The notes under the pieces: model-generated | Seen by the model: only the letters and a program-made list of their open reading frames with translations | Databases searched by the model: none | What the model was told of the DNA's origin: nothing | NCBI RefSeq assembly: GCF_006974105.1 | Contig: NZ_CP036282.1 | Span: forward strand, 3,596,001-3,660,000 | Origin: Rhodoferax aquaticus | GTDB lineage: Bacteria > Pseudomonadota > Gammaproteobacteria > Burkholderiales > Burkholderiaceae_C | Reading direction: 5' to 3' | Length of the DNA stretch: 64,000 nucleotides | Part shown: in pieces, positions 1 through 9,023 of the stretch | Numbering within the stretch: position 1 is the first letter of the stretch | Layout of the letters: every line of letters starts with the position of its first letter | Program-made: the position numbers and the translations under genes

Positions 1-624
1 GGGACTCACTCCGTTCGGAGGTTCTTCGCCCAGATAAGACTGCATGGTCAACAAAGCCAAAAGCAAATACGCCCCGAGCAGGTGGAGGCTCACGATTGCT
101 GGAAACAGTTTCATAGTGACCGTCAAAGCGCCAAAAGCACCCTGAACACAGACCCATACAAGGCTCAACGTAGGGAGGTAACTCGTCCAAGCTCGCCGTG
201 GCACTTCTCCTCGCCACAACGCTCTCCAAGAAAAAATCGCTAGCAAAAGAATCAAGCCACCCACACTGGTGGCTAGGTAGCGGTGGACCATTTCAATCCA
301 CGCTTTGCTATGCGTGACAGGACCTGTTGGCATAGCACTCTGAGCGGCCGATATCTCCTGGTGTGCACCCAGTGGGCTGGCGCTGCCATAGCAGCCAGGC
401 CAGTCTGGACAGCCCAACCCGCTGTCCGTGAGGCGCGTGAAGGCACCGAAAAGCACGAGATCAAAGGTTAAGAACAAGGTCACCAGACCAAGCGCACGCA
501 ACTTACCCTGCCAGCTCGCATTGCGATGGGCCCAGGCAACCCACGCCAATGGCAGCGCAGCACATATGGCCCCCACAAGAAGGATGTGGAAAACGGGGGA
601 CAAGTCGTACAAAGACGTTTCCAT
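1..624 (-). CDS. ctaA: Heme A synthase CtaA/COX15 (3' end beyond window)
   Basis: Integral membrane enzyme that oxidises the methyl group of heme O to make heme A for the aa3 oxidase encoded next door. 208 codons are visible with no stop, so the C-terminal part lies outside the window. The signature GAFTRLTDSGLGCPDWPGC falls at about residues 60-78 and holds the conserved Cys pair; EMVHR at 111-115 holds a heme-ligand His, and HLLGAY at 181-186 another. Several hydrophobic helices are evident. The ATG follows the SCO-like gene by 10 bases on the same strand, so it is the distal gene of a surf1-sco-ctaA run. In related bacteria ctaB (heme O synthase) usually follows; that would lie outside the window. 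Confidence 0.93.
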   Translation of the reverse strand, partial: METSLYDLSPVFHILLVGAICAALPLAWVAWAHRNASWQGKLRALGLVTLFLTFDLVLFGAFTRLTDSGLGCPDWPGCYGSASPLGAHQEISAAQSAMPTGPVTHSKAWIEMVHRYLATSVGGLILLLAIFSWRALWRGEVPRRAWTSYLPTLSLVWVCVQGAFGALTVTMKLFPAIVSLHLLGAYLLLALLTMQSYLGEEPPNGVSP

Positions 625-634
625 AGCTAATCGA

Positions 635-1348
635 CTAGGGAGCCACAGCGTTAGGTTGACGGCCGGGCTTATCCCAAGCGTTGGAGGCGCGCAGCAGACG
701 TTCTAGATCGCGCTTAGCTTTGGGTGCGCCATCCTTCAGGTCCAGGTTGGCGGGAAACCGCATCATCCAATTGCCCAAAGGATCGACAACATACAAGTGA
801 TCTGCCAAACCATGGCCTTGTGCCGGTTCCAACCAGCGTGAAATTGCCTCTCTGTTCACGCGCAGTACCGTTGCATCTTTGAGCCCAGGCTGAATCGCTT
901 GTGCTACAGGCTCCGCGTCATCGACAAGCCACACCCAGTCCAAGCGGTCCTTCTCCTTCCCTAGCGTCTCGCGCATTTGGCGCTGCATGTATAGATGCTG
1001 GGCGCACTGCGATGCGCACGCACCACTACCAACACTGATCAACAGCCACTGATCCTTAAGCGTCTGCAAGTTAACTCGATCTCCAGAGATAGTTGTGGCG
1101 ACCAGGTCAGGCAAAGCACGCTGGGGTGTAATCAAGTCCCCGTAATTGCGTCTGCCTTCAGGACGAATGACGTAGTAGGTAAAGTAAGAAGCGACAACCG
1201 GACTGGCGCAAATCAGGAATAGCAGCAGCATTTTCCAGCGTCCAACGCGCGTGCGCGCCTGCGTGTCAGTCAAGACGGAATCGGTAGACGGCATCGAATG
1301 TACCGTCATGCCCATAGGGTCGTTATCAGGGGAAGTTTGACGTGGCAT
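635..1348 (-). CDS. SCO-like membrane-anchored thioredoxin-fold protein
   Basis: 237 residues. One membrane helix at about 40-60 anchors a periplasmic domain. That domain carries a Cys-x3-Cys pair (GACASQC, Cys111 and Cys115) and a His at about 184 before YVVDP, the arrangement of copper ligands in SCO1/SenC proteins that load the CuA centre of oxidase subunit II. Overall similarity to classical SCO proteins looks low, so the alternative is a divergent thioredoxin-fold assembly factor without copper. It sits 5 bases after surf1 and 10 before ctaA on the same strand, which supports a role in cytochrome oxidase assembly. The N-terminal 35 residues are polar and cytoplasmic. Confidence 0.72.
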   Translation of the reverse strand: MPRQTSPDNDPMGMTVHSMPSTDSVLTDTQARTRVGRWKMLLLFLICASPVVASYFTYYVIRPEGRRNYGDLITPQRALPDLVATTISGDRVNLQTLKDQWLLISVGSGACASQCAQHLYMQRQMRETLGKEKDRLDWVWLVDDAEPVAQAIQPGLKDATVLRVNREAISRWLEPAQGHGLADHLYVVDPLGNWMMRFPANLDLKDGAPKAKRDLERLLRASNAWDKPGRQPNAVAP

Positions 1349-1353
1349 GTGGA

Positions 1354-2076
1354 TCAGTCTTTGGGTCTAGAAATTCGGGGGCGGATGATTTGAAACCAAG
1401 CATACAAACCCGCAATAAGCGCCGCCAGCGCGAACCACTGGAATGCGTAGCCGTAGTGTTTGTCAACACCCACGTTGACGACAGGCCAGTGTTGCAGCAG
1501 GCCGCCTGACACTGCGTCTGTTTGCTGCACGCTTATCTCGGTCAAAAGGTCAATACCTGCGGCCGATGCAAACTGCTTGAGATCGACATTTTGCCGGATC
1601 TGTCCCTCAGGCTGGGTGCCCAAGTCATAAAGGGCACCCGGTGGCGGGGTGATTCGTCCAACTAAGACCACAACGCCCGTTGGACTTGCGACTTGAGGTA
1701 CGTCTGCCCGGTTCTCGAAGTTGCGTGGGATCCATCCACGCTGCACCATCACAGATGACTTGCTGCCCTCCAACAAAAAGGGAGTCAGAACGTAAAAGCC
1801 AACGCGTCCCTCCATAGGACGGTTGTCTAGCAAAACGGTTTGTCCGGGTATCCACTGACCACGCAATACAGCGCTCCGATACAAATGACTAACGGGAGTG
1901 TCAGCAAGCAGCTGCGCGTTGTCCAAGGCAGGCTTACTTGCCTGGGCCTCTACTGCAGCCTGGGCGGTCAGCTTTTGCTCTGCCCGCGAGAGCTGCCAAC
2001 GCCCAAGCGATAGCCCACTCAGCACAAGTGCCAAAGCAAGTAGAAAAACCAACACGTGCTTGCTTCGGGTTTTCAC
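1354..2076 (-). CDS. SURF1 family oxidase assembly protein
   Basis: 240 residues with the standard SURF1 layout: an N-terminal membrane helix (about 8-27) followed by GRWQLSRAEQK, a soluble domain with LLDNRPMEGRVGFYVLTPF and VMVQRGWIPRN, and a C-terminal helix (about 208-231) preceded by HYGYAFQWFALA. The family helps insert heme a into oxidase subunit I. First gene of the surf1-sco-ctaA run, and divergent from the DUF2909 gene with only 15 bases between start codons, so the two promoters must overlap the opposite coding region. Confidence 0.93.
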   Translation of the reverse strand: MKTRSKHVLVFLLALALVLSGLSLGRWQLSRAEQKLTAQAAVEAQASKPALDNAQLLADTPVSHLYRSAVLRGQWIPGQTVLLDNRPMEGRVGFYVLTPFLLEGSKSSVMVQRGWIPRNFENRADVPQVASPTGVVVLVGRITPPPGALYDLGTQPEGQIRQNVDLKQFASAAGIDLLTEISVQQTDAVSGGLLQHWPVVNVGVDKHYGYAFQWFALAALIAGLYAWFQIIRPRISRPKD

Positions 2077-2091
2077 AACATAATCCCCACC

Positions 2092-2313
2092 ATGACGTAC
2101 TTAGTGATCATTGCATTCATTGCCATTTTGGCGAGCTTAGGTTTTGCGCTTTACTACATGTTGCGCGGAGGACAAGAAGGAGACGCAAAGTCGAAACGTA
2201 TGGCCAAGGCCTTGGCGGTGCGCGTCGGCATTTCCATCACGTTGTTCGCCTGTGTATTACTGGCTTGGCAATTGGGACTTATCCATCCAACGGGCATTCA
2301 AGCAGGCCAATAA
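2092..2313 (+). CDS. DUF2909 twin-transmembrane protein
   Basis: 73 residues, two membrane helices (about 3-22 and 44-64) joined by a short basic loop (SKRMAKALAVR). This matches the small twin-transmembrane DUF2909 family that recurs inside cox clusters of Burkholderiales. The biochemical role is unknown; an accessory role in oxidase assembly is inferred only from position. An upstream in-frame ATG at 2056 would add 12 residues lying within surf1; MTYLVII is preferred as the conserved family start. It is convergent with ctaE and the two share a bidirectional terminator. Confidence 0.75.
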   Translation: MTYLVIIAFIAILASLGFALYYMLRGGQEGDAKSKRMAKALAVRVGISITLFACVLLAWQLGLIHPTGIQAGQ

Positions 2314-2362
2314 AGCCAAGACTACCTAAGCAGTCGCAAACCCTACTTCATAGACATAAACT

Positions 2363-2391
2363 AAAAAGGCACCTACGACGGTGCCTTTTTT
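2363..2391. terminator. Bidirectional rho-independent terminator
   Basis: GGCACC (2368-2373) pairs with GGTGCC (2380-2385), flanked by A5 on the left and T6 on the right, so the hairpin has a U-tract in both directions. It separates the convergent DUF2909 and ctaE genes. Confidence 0.85.
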
Positions 2392-2407
2392 CATGGGTAT
2401 CCCAGAA

Positions 2408-3289
2408 CTACATCCAGTAAACCAAGATGTACAGACCCAGCCACACAACGTCAACAAAATGCCAATACCAAGCCGCACCTTCAAACCCGAAGTGGCGTTT
2501 GGGTGTGAAATGGCCTTTTTGCAACCTCAAGGTGATGAACAAGAGCATGAGCATACCCACGAATACGTGGAAGCCATGGAAACCCGTCAATAAATAGAAC
2601 GTTGAGCCATACACCCCTGATGTGAGCTTAAGGTTAGCTTCTTCGTACAAATGGTGGTACTCGTAGCCTTGCACGCCCAAAAACGTGGCACCCAAGAGCA
2701 CGGTGATCCACATAAAGGTCAAGGTTTTGCTGCGATTTCCATCAACCAAGGCATGGTGGGCGATGGTTAGCGTAACACCTGAAGTCAACAACAAGGCGGT
2801 GTTAATTGTGGGCAACCAAAACGGCCCCATGGTTTGAAACTGCTCAACGATATGTGCGGGTGACGCTGTAGCACCAGCTGCAACGCTGGGCCACACCGCC
2901 TTGAAACCGGGCCACAGCAGGGAATTATCCAAACTCCCTAATGCGGGCACAGAATGAGCGCGTGCCCACCACAAGGCAGTAAAGAAGGCACCAAAAAACA
3001 TCACTTCTGAAAAGATGAACCAACTCATGCTCCAACGGTAGGACAAGTCGATTTTGTAGCCATACTGGCCACCTTCACTTTCAGCGATCGATTCGCTGAA
3101 CCATTGGTACAGGACAAACAGCCAACCAACCATTCCGGCCAACAAGGCCCACATGCCCCACTGCGCGCCGTTGATCCACTGGCCAGCACCCAAGATTACA
3201 AAGAACAGGCCCAGTGCGGCCATGGCGGGATGGCGAGAAGGACCTGGGACAAAGTAGTACGGGGTTCCACCGTGTGTAGTTGAACTCAT
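2408..3289 (-). CDS. ctaE: Cytochrome c oxidase subunit III
   Basis: 293 residues with seven membrane helices. Family landmarks are PGPSRHPAMAALG near the N-terminus, FSEVMFFGAFFTALWWAR, and the C-terminal FHGFHVFVGMLML and GAAWYWHFVDVVWLGLY with conserved His, Glu and Trp. Subunit III stabilises the proton-pumping core of the aa3 oxidase. Last gene of the operon ctaC-ctaD-small protein-ctaG-DUF2970-ctaE, ended by the shared terminator. Confidence 0.96.
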   Translation of the reverse strand: MSSTTHGGTPYYFVPGPSRHPAMAALGLFFVILGAGQWINGAQWGMWALLAGMVGWLFVLYQWFSESIAESEGGQYGYKIDLSYRWSMSWFIFSEVMFFGAFFTALWWARAHSVPALGSLDNSLLWPGFKAVWPSVAAGATASPAHIVEQFQTMGPFWLPTINTALLLTSGVTLTIAHHALVDGNRSKTLTFMWITVLLGATFLGVQGYEYHHLYEEANLKLTSGVYGSTFYLLTGFHGFHVFVGMLMLLFITLRLQKGHFTPKRHFGFEGAAWYWHFVDVVWLGLYILVYWM

Positions 3290-3340
3290 TTCTGCTCCAT
3301 TTTCAAATTCTTGGCCATCTGCTATTGATGACCATTTACA

Positions 3341-3559
3341 TTACTTCGCAACCACCCAATTGACCAAGGCGATCAAACTCAAAACAAACAACAGCACACC
3401 TGCAATACCAACCAACACGACATGCATGGGGTTAACGCGTGCCAAGTCTTCCTGGTAAGCCGACTTGCTTCGGATACCAAGAAACGACCACGCAACCAAC
3501 TTAACACTAAGCAACCATGTTGACTTAGAGGAAAAAGCGGTATCTTCTTTCATAGCCAT
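3341..3559 (-). CDS. DUF2970 small membrane protein
   Basis: 72 residues: a hydrophilic N-terminus, the conserved SFLGIRSKSAYQEDLARV and NPMHVVLVGI, and one C-terminal membrane helix. DUF2970 proteins lie between ctaG and ctaE in many betaproteobacteria; no function is established. The ATG at 3559 overlaps the ctaG stop as TGATG, which indicates translational coupling. A GTG one codon upstream is possible but less likely. Confidence 0.8.
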   Translation of the reverse strand: MAMKEDTAFSSKSTWLLSVKLVAWSFLGIRSKSAYQEDLARVNPMHVVLVGIAGVLLFVLSLIALVNWVVAK

Positions 3560-4158
3560 CACGATCCAAGTCCTGCTGCCACCAGACCAACTGCAGACGC
3601 TATAGGTGCCGGCGGTGTCTTACCACCAACTTCGAAAAACGTATACGACAACGTAATCGTTTTAACGTCTTTGGATAGCTTGGGATCAACAATAAACACC
3701 ACAGGCCATGACTTTTTCTCACCAGGCTCTAGGGTGTACTGGCTAAAGCAAAAACACTCCAGCTTATTAAAGTGGGCAGATGCCTGCTGAGGCGCGTAAC
3801 TAGGAATAGCCTGTGCGGACATGCGGCGGTTTTGTATGTTCTGAAACTCATACATCACCGTTGTAACCTCACCCGGATGCACTTGAACAGAACGCTGCCC
3901 TGGTTTGAAGTCCCAAGGGCCACGTGCGTTAGCATCAAACTCAATCGTGATTAGTCGACTGGTATCGACCTGGGTATTGGCTGGAGTTGCGGTGCTTTGC
4001 CCCACGATCAACTTTTCACCCAAGGCCAAAATGTTTATGCCAGTCATCTCGCAAATGGTTCTATAGATCGGCACTAAGGCATATCCAAACGCAAACATGG
4101 CGGCCGTAACAACCGCTAGTTTGCGCAGCATCAACAAGTTTTCCCGTTGCATGCCCAT
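3559..4158 (-). CDS. ctaG: Cytochrome c oxidase assembly protein CtaG (Cox11)
   Basis: 199 residues. An N-terminal membrane helix (about 13-31) is followed by a periplasmic immunoglobulin-like domain. The copper-binding CFCF motif is at residues 135-138 (KLECFCFSQ), and a further conserved Cys at 36 lies just after the helix. Cox11/CtaG delivers copper to the CuB site of subunit I. The start is 3 bases after the stop of the 36-residue protein, inside the cox operon. Confidence 0.95.
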   Translation of the reverse strand: MGMQRENLLMLRKLAVVTAAMFAFGYALVPIYRTICEMTGINILALGEKLIVGQSTATPANTQVDTSRLITIEFDANARGPWDFKPGQRSVQVHPGEVTTVMYEFQNIQNRRMSAQAIPSYAPQQASAHFNKLECFCFSQYTLEPGEKKSWPVVFIVDPKLSKDVKTITLSYTFFEVGGKTPPAPIASAVGLVAAGLGS

Positions 4159-4161
4159 AAG

Positions 4162-4272
4162 TTACTGACCCAAAAAAACCATTCTTGCCATGAACCCGAT
4201 GAAAAATGTGGCTGCAACTGTAGCTAGGATCAATCCAGTTTTAAGGTTCGCCTTTTTCTGTTCCGAATTCAT
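4162..4272 (-). CDS. Cytochrome oxidase small assembly protein (36 aa)
   Basis: A 36-codon frame: a charged start (MNSEQKKANLKTG) and one membrane helix (LILATVAATFFIGFMARM), ending FLGQ. It fills the gap between ctaD and ctaG on the same strand with 3 bases to the ctaG start. Very short single-helix proteins in this slot are annotated in Burkholderiales as small assembly proteins of the oxidase. Function is inferred from position only. A ribosome-binding run (AAAGGAACC in the coding sense) stands just before the ATG. Confidence 0.75.
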   Translation of the reverse strand: MNSEQKKANLKTGLILATVAATFFIGFMARMVFLGQ

Positions 4273-4304
4273 GTTGGTTCCTTTACGCGAGGCAGCATCG
4301 CCCA

Positions 4305-5921
4305 TCAACCGATGACTTTAGTGGCCGTTGAATCCAACTTTGGCGGGTTCTCAAAGGTGTGGAACGGTGCAGGCGATGGCACTTCCCACTCCAAGCCTTC
4401 AGCAGCTTCCCAAGGCTTTTGAGCTGCTTTCTCGCCCTTGCCACGCATGGCGGGCAAAACGACAAAGAAGAAGAAATAGACTTGCGCAAAGCCAAAGAAG
4501 AACGAACCAACCGACGCAATTGCATTGAAGTCCGCGAACTGCATGGGGTAGTCGGCATAGCGACGGGGCATACCCGCCAAGCCCAAGAAGTGCATGGGGA
4601 AGAAGGTCACGTTGAACGCAATGATAGACCACCAAAAGTGGATCTTGCCACGAGTTTCGCTCACCATCACGCCAGTCCACTTAGGAGCCCAGTAGTAGAA
4701 GCCCGCAAACATGGCAAACAAAGAACCCGCCACCAACACATAGTGGAAGTGAGCCACGATGTAATACGTGTCTTGCAATTGGATATCAATGGGTGCAACG
4801 GCTGGGATCAAACCAGTAAATCCACCCATTGTGAAAACAAAGATGAACCCGATCGCAAACAGCATGGGTGTCTCAAAGGTCATAGACCCCTGCCACATCG
4901 TGGCGATCCAGTTGAAGATCTTGACCGCAGTAGGCACCGCAATCAACATGGTCGCGTACATAAAGAACAACTGACCCGTCACAGGCATACCCGTGGTGAA
5001 CATGTGGTGGGCCCACACGATGAAAGACAAAATAGCGATCGACGAGGTCGCGTAAACCATGGAGGCATACCCAAACAACTTCTTCCGAGCAAACGCGGGC
5101 ACGATTTGGCTGATGATGCCGAAGGCCGGCAAAATCATGATGTACACCTCAGGGTGACCAAAGAACCAGAAAATATGCTGGTACATCACTGGGTCACCAC
5201 CACCGGCTGGGTTGAAGAAGCTAGTGCCAAAATGACGGTCTGTCAGCGTCATGGTGATCGCACCGGCCAACACAGGCATAACTGCAATCAACAAGTAAGC
5301 TGTGATCAGCCAAGTCCAGCAGAACATAGGCATTTTCATCAGGGTCATGCCGGGCGCGCGCATGTTCAAGATGGTGACGATGATGTTGATGGAACCCATG
5401 ATGGACGATGCGCCCAAGATGTGCATGGCAAAAATACCTGCATCCATGGAGGGACCCATCTGCAAGGTCAAGGGAGCGTACAGTGTCCAACCCGCTGCTG
5501 GTGCGCCACCAGGCATGAAAAACGAGCCAACTAACATCAAAGCAGCAGGAATCATCAACCAGAAGCTGAAGTTATTCATGCGGGCAAAGGCCATGTCACT
5601 TGCGCCAATTTGCAATGGAATCATCCAGTTTGCAAAGCCCACGAAGGCCGGCATGATGGCACCAAACACCATGATCAAACCGTGCATAGTGGTGAAAGAG
5701 TTAAACAACTCCGGGTTCACAAACTGCAAGCCAGGCTGAAACAACTCCAGACGGATCAACAAAGCCAACACCCCACCCACCATCAACATGGTGAAGGCAA
5801 ACAGCAAGTACAACGTACCAATGTCTTTATGGTTTGTTGCATAGACCCACCTCTGCCAGCCGCTTGGGGCGTGGTGATGGTCGTCATGGGCGTGATCGTG
5901 ATGATCTAAAACTGCGCTCAT
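4305..5921 (-). CDS. ctaD: Cytochrome c oxidase subunit I
   Basis: 538 residues, twelve membrane helices. The catalytic set is complete: His80 (TMHGLIM) and His393 for heme a, His256 with Tyr260 in GHPEVY, His305-His306 (AHHMFTTG) for CuB, and His391 (VAHFHYV) for heme a3. Lys334 of the K proton channel is in TAVKIFNW. The N-terminus is unusually His-rich ([11 protein letters not shown]), common in this order. This is the heme-copper core reducing oxygen to water with proton pumping across the cytoplasmic membrane. Confidence 0.98.
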   Translation of the reverse strand: MSAVLDHHDHAHDDHHHAPSGWQRWVYATNHKDIGTLYLLFAFTMLMVGGVLALLIRLELFQPGLQFVNPELFNSFTTMHGLIMVFGAIMPAFVGFANWMIPLQIGASDMAFARMNNFSFWLMIPAALMLVGSFFMPGGAPAAGWTLYAPLTLQMGPSMDAGIFAMHILGASSIMGSINIIVTILNMRAPGMTLMKMPMFCWTWLITAYLLIAVMPVLAGAITMTLTDRHFGTSFFNPAGGGDPVMYQHIFWFFGHPEVYIMILPAFGIISQIVPAFARKKLFGYASMVYATSSIAILSFIVWAHHMFTTGMPVTGQLFFMYATMLIAVPTAVKIFNWIATMWQGSMTFETPMLFAIGFIFVFTMGGFTGLIPAVAPIDIQLQDTYYIVAHFHYVLVAGSLFAMFAGFYYWAPKWTGVMVSETRGKIHFWWSIIAFNVTFFPMHFLGLAGMPRRYADYPMQFADFNAIASVGSFFFGFAQVYFFFFVVLPAMRGKGEKAAQKPWEAAEGLEWEVPSPAPFHTFENPPKLDSTATKVIG

Positions 5922-5980
5922 CTTGATTTCCTTCTCAATTCTCTAAATTCGGTGCAACGATTCGGATTGGTCGAATCAAA

Positions 5981-7174
5981 TTACTTGCGCAAAGCCAAAA
6001 CGTCAGCAGGCTGAACCACTTGTCCAGTCTTGTTGGACCAGTTGTTCTTGGTATAGCTGATCACTGCGGCGATGTCTGTGTCGCTCAACGCTCGCCAAGC
6101 TGGCATAGCTCCGTTGTTTTGGCCGTTCAACAAAACCATGATCTGCTTGTTTTTGTCTGCATCCAAGACCACCGCAGCACCATCCAAAGGCTTGATGGGG
6201 CCAGCGCCCTTGCCGTTCGCTTGGTGACAAGCCGCGCAATTGGCTGCATACACCTTCTCACCACGCTTCACAATTTCTTCTTGCGTCCAAACTTTCGATG
6301 GATCATCTGCTTTGGCGGCCATTTTCTTTTGCTCGGCAGCAACCCAAGCAGCGTAATCTTGCGCAGACAGCACCTTCACATGAATGGGCATATAAGCGTG
6401 CTCTTTGCCACACAATTCTTGGCACTGACCATAAAAATCGCCTGTTTTTTCAGCGCGGAACCATGTGTCACGCACAAAGCCGGGAATGGCATCTTGCTTG
6501 ATACCAAACGCGGGTACCGCAAATGCATGGATCACATCTGTTGCAGTCGTGATGATGCGAACTTTTTTATCGACCGGCACTACCAATGGGTTGTCGACCT
6601 TAAGCAAATAGTCATCCACGCCTTCTGGATTTTTTGGGCCACCTGCATCAGACATAGCGCGCTGAGAACTATCCAAAGTCGACGTAAAGCCGATGCCCTC
6701 ACCTTCACCCTTGATGTAATCGTAGCCCCACTTCCACTGCATACCGGTTGCTTTGATAGTCAGGTCAGCATTGGTGGTGTCTTTCATGGCAACAATGACC
6801 TTGGTTGCAGGCAATGCCATACCAATCACGATCAAGAATGGAACAATTGTCCAGACAATTTCAACCACGACAGACTCGTGGAATGTCGCGGGCTTGTGGC
6901 CTACAGACTTACGATGCTTCCAGATGGAATAAAACATCACAGTAAAAACTGCGACAAAAATCACTGCGCACACGATGAGCATGAACCAGTGAAGCCACGC
7001 TTGGTCTTGCGCAATCTTCGTCACAGCGGGATGGAGATTCAGCTGTCGAACAGCTGGGCCACCAGGCAAATCGTTAACTGCCTGCGCCAAGGTAAATACC
7101 CCAGTTGCCGCCCATGCGCCGGCCGCCAACAGCAGTGAAGCCAATTGTTTAAAAATGCTCTTCATCATGTTCAT
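5981..7174 (-). CDS. ctaC: Cytochrome c oxidase subunit II with fused cytochrome c domain
   Basis: 397 residues: signal sequence (about 1-32), two membrane helices (about 61-83 and 103-123), a CuA cupredoxin domain with His216, Cys251, Cys255, His259 and Met262 (CQELCGKEHAYM), then a C-terminal monoheme cytochrome c domain with CAACH at 313-317 and probable axial Met357. The fused cytochrome makes this a caa3-type entry subunit. Three clustered Met codons leave the start uncertain; the purine-rich GAAGAA stands 6 bases before the third Met (7168), which may be the true start. First gene of the cox operon. Confidence 0.96.
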   Translation of the reverse strand: MNMMKSIFKQLASLLLAAGAWAATGVFTLAQAVNDLPGGPAVRQLNLHPAVTKIAQDQAWLHWFMLIVCAVIFVAVFTVMFYSIWKHRKSVGHKPATFHESVVVEIVWTIVPFLIVIGMALPATKVIVAMKDTTNADLTIKATGMQWKWGYDYIKGEGEGIGFTSTLDSSQRAMSDAGGPKNPEGVDDYLLKVDNPLVVPVDKKVRIITTATDVIHAFAVPAFGIKQDAIPGFVRDTWFRAEKTGDFYGQCQELCGKEHAYMPIHVKVLSAQDYAAWVAAEQKKMAAKADDPSKVWTQEEIVKRGEKVYAANCAACHQANGKGAGPIKPLDGAAVVLDADKNKQIMVLLNGQNNGAMPAWRALSDTDIAAVISYTKNNWSNKTGQVVQPADVLALRK

Positions 7175-7265
7175 TTCTTCATTGCATCAGATTGATCAAG
7201 CCCGAACCGGGTTGCGCCATGAGGCCGCACACTAGCGAACGTAGCCGAGATTCGATTCCTCGAGG

Positions 7266-7271
7266 ATTGTA
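7266..7271 (-). promoter_or_regulatory. Candidate -10 box of the cox operon
   Basis: TACAAT on the coding strand lies about 92 bases before ctaC in the 151-base gap that follows the methyltransferase gene. No good -35 is seen at 16-18 bases, so an activator-dependent promoter or a false match are both possible. Confidence 0.35.
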
Positions 7272-7325
7272 GCCGACCGCCCCCTTGCAAAGCCACAATT
7301 AATCACCAGATGTCAAGCCCAAATA

Positions 7326-8243
7326 TCAAAGCTTAGGGGCTTGCCGATGGGCTCCTCGCAGCTGTTGCCGCATGTCATCGAGACTCACTGTGGTTTCCGC
7401 CTGCATCTGTGCACGAGGGCGAGGCTTAAAGGCATGGCCGTAAATTACCTCAAAAGTGAGGATCAGCCGCCCGCCCTCTTGCGGACGCGCCAACGCGAGC
7501 AAAGCCTGCATCAGGTGTTGATGCCATTGCCTGCCCCGCAAGCCCGTAAATCTGTGGGCACTCAAGTTGCGCCCTAGGCCACGCAGCTCTGCCAGCAAGC
7601 GCTCGGGGCTCGAAAAGCTAAGGGTAATTCGCTCCATGTCCATGACTGGTTCGGCAAAACCAGCACCAACCAGCATGTCCCCCCAGTCGTGCATATCCGT
7701 AAACTCATGGGATGGCATGCCCCATCCTCTCTCTGAGTAAACAGTCCTAAGCTCGCGCAAGGTATCCGGGCCAAGGCAAGAGAACATCAAAAAGCCATCA
7801 ACGTCTAACAGTGAATGCCACTGCGACAACAGGCTTTGCGGATCTGCGGCCATATGTAGCGCCATATTCGCCCACACCATCTGCGTGGGATGCATAGGCA
7901 CTTCAAACGACGTCTTTGCCTGGCCCCAATCACTGGGCTTCCACCAAGCTCCCGCGATATTTCTCTTAGCAAGCAACAACTGACTCGCAGGGACATGCAA
8001 GGCATGGCATATCGATTTTGGATAGCGTGCCACTAAGAGTTTATGGGCCTGTATTCCTCCAAGCACGGGGGCCCAATGGACCCAGTGCTTGGGAGTTTTA
8101 ACGATCCACTGCAAACGGGTTTCCATACGACGCGCAACCTCCTCATGCAGCCAAGCCGAGCCATCTGGGTCAGCTGCCACAGGCAGTTGTGACCAACGGT
8201 GGGCGGCAATAGGGTCGAGGCTAGGTGGGCGCTGATTGGACAT
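7326..8243 (-). CDS. BioC-like SAM-dependent methyltransferase
   Basis: 305 residues resembling BioC, which methylates malonyl-ACP to start pimelate synthesis for biotin. Supporting segments are the N-terminal RRMETRLQWIVKTPKHWV, MVWANMALHMAADPQSLL and FLMFSCLGPDTLRELRTVY. The usual glycine-rich SAM motif (hhDxGxGxG) is not visible; in its place stands APVLGGIQAHKLL, so activity is uncertain. The ATG at 8243 is chosen because an upstream extension would run through the divergent comF start. No other bio genes are nearby. It is followed by a gap leading to the cox operon. Confidence 0.6.
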   Translation of the reverse strand: MSNQRPPSLDPIAAHRWSQLPVAADPDGSAWLHEEVARRMETRLQWIVKTPKHWVHWAPVLGGIQAHKLLVARYPKSICHALHVPASQLLLAKRNIAGAWWKPSDWGQAKTSFEVPMHPTQMVWANMALHMAADPQSLLSQWHSLLDVDGFLMFSCLGPDTLRELRTVYSERGWGMPSHEFTDMHDWGDMLVGAGFAEPVMDMERITLSFSSPERLLAELRGLGRNLSAHRFTGLRGRQWHQHLMQALLALARPQEGGRLILTFEVIYGHAFKPRPRAQMQAETTVSLDDMRQQLRGAHRQAPKL

Positions 8244-8280
8244 GAAAGGAAATAGGGAGCGGGGCGAGTATATTGGCTCC

Positions 8281-8976
8281 ATGTTCCGCCGACTCCTGCG
8301 AGGGTTATCGCACCGCATTCCAAGCCAGTGTGCCGTATGCCACACTTGGCCTGCGCAGCCAGTATGCGAAGCCTGTGTCGCCCAGTTTGCCCAACCTGTT
8401 GCTAGATGCATCACCTGCGCCATTGCCCTGCCGCAAGAGATACGACAATGCGGAGGGTGTGTGATCAACCCTCCGCCTATTGACCGAATGCTGGCTGCCG
8501 TTAGTTATGGCTACCCATGGTCAACACTGCTGGTGCAATACAAATTTCAAGACAAAACAGGGTGGGCAAAGTCCTTTGCCACTCTGTTACGCAGCACACC
8601 TTGGGTAGAACCTGCGTTGGATGCGGCCGACATGCTGATTCCCATGCCCTTATCCAAAGAACGCTTGGCTGAGCGCGGCTTTAACCAATGCGCCTTACTC
8701 GCCAAGGCTCTAGACAGCGCCAAAACGCAGGTGCATTTGCTACAGCGGGTACTCGATACTCCGGCCCAACGCACATTGGCCCGCCAGGTTCGGCTCAGCA
8801 GTGTGCAGCATGCGTTTGCGGTAGACCCGCTTCAAAGCTACCGACTCAAAGGTCAGCGCGTTGTACTCTTAGACGATGTGATGACTACGGGTGCCTCACT
8901 CCACGCCGCAGCCAAGGCATTGCGCCAGGCAGGTGCCAGCCACATCACCGGACTCGTCTTCGCACGCACGGAGTAA
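8281..8976 (+). CDS. ComF family phosphoribosyltransferase-like protein
   Basis: 231 residues. An N-terminal treble-clef zinc-binding region has four Cys pairs (CAVC, CEAC, CITC, CGGC) within residues 13-62, followed by a phosphoribosyltransferase domain ending with VVLLDDVMTTGASLHAA, the PRPP-binding loop. ComF proteins are needed for DNA uptake in competent bacteria and are widespread in non-competent ones. The type IV pilus genes at 28-38 kb make natural transformation plausible. Divergent from the BioC-like gene with 37 bases between starts; TATATT stands 7-12 bases before the ATG. Confidence 0.88.
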   Translation: MFRRLLRGLSHRIPSQCAVCHTWPAQPVCEACVAQFAQPVARCITCAIALPQEIRQCGGCVINPPPIDRMLAAVSYGYPWSTLLVQYKFQDKTGWAKSFATLLRSTPWVEPALDAADMLIPMPLSKERLAERGFNQCALLAKALDSAKTQVHLLQRVLDTPAQRTLARQVRLSSVQHAFAVDPLQSYRLKGQRVVLLDDVMTTGASLHAAAKALRQAGASHITGLVFARTE

Positions 8977-9023
8977 GGTGCGTAGCCTATCAGGCACGCC
9001 ATCGCTCAGGCGACAATAGCGCC

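Noticed and set aside
4359..5534. 391-codon open frame opposite ctaD
   Set aside because: Antisense to an unambiguous oxidase subunit I gene; the translation is His/Arg/Gln-rich with no domain.
7311..7316. TTGACA as the -35 of the cox promoter
   Set aside because: A perfect -35 hexamer on the coding strand, but nothing like a -10 stands 16-18 bases downstream; the TACAAT at 7266-7271 is too far for pairing.
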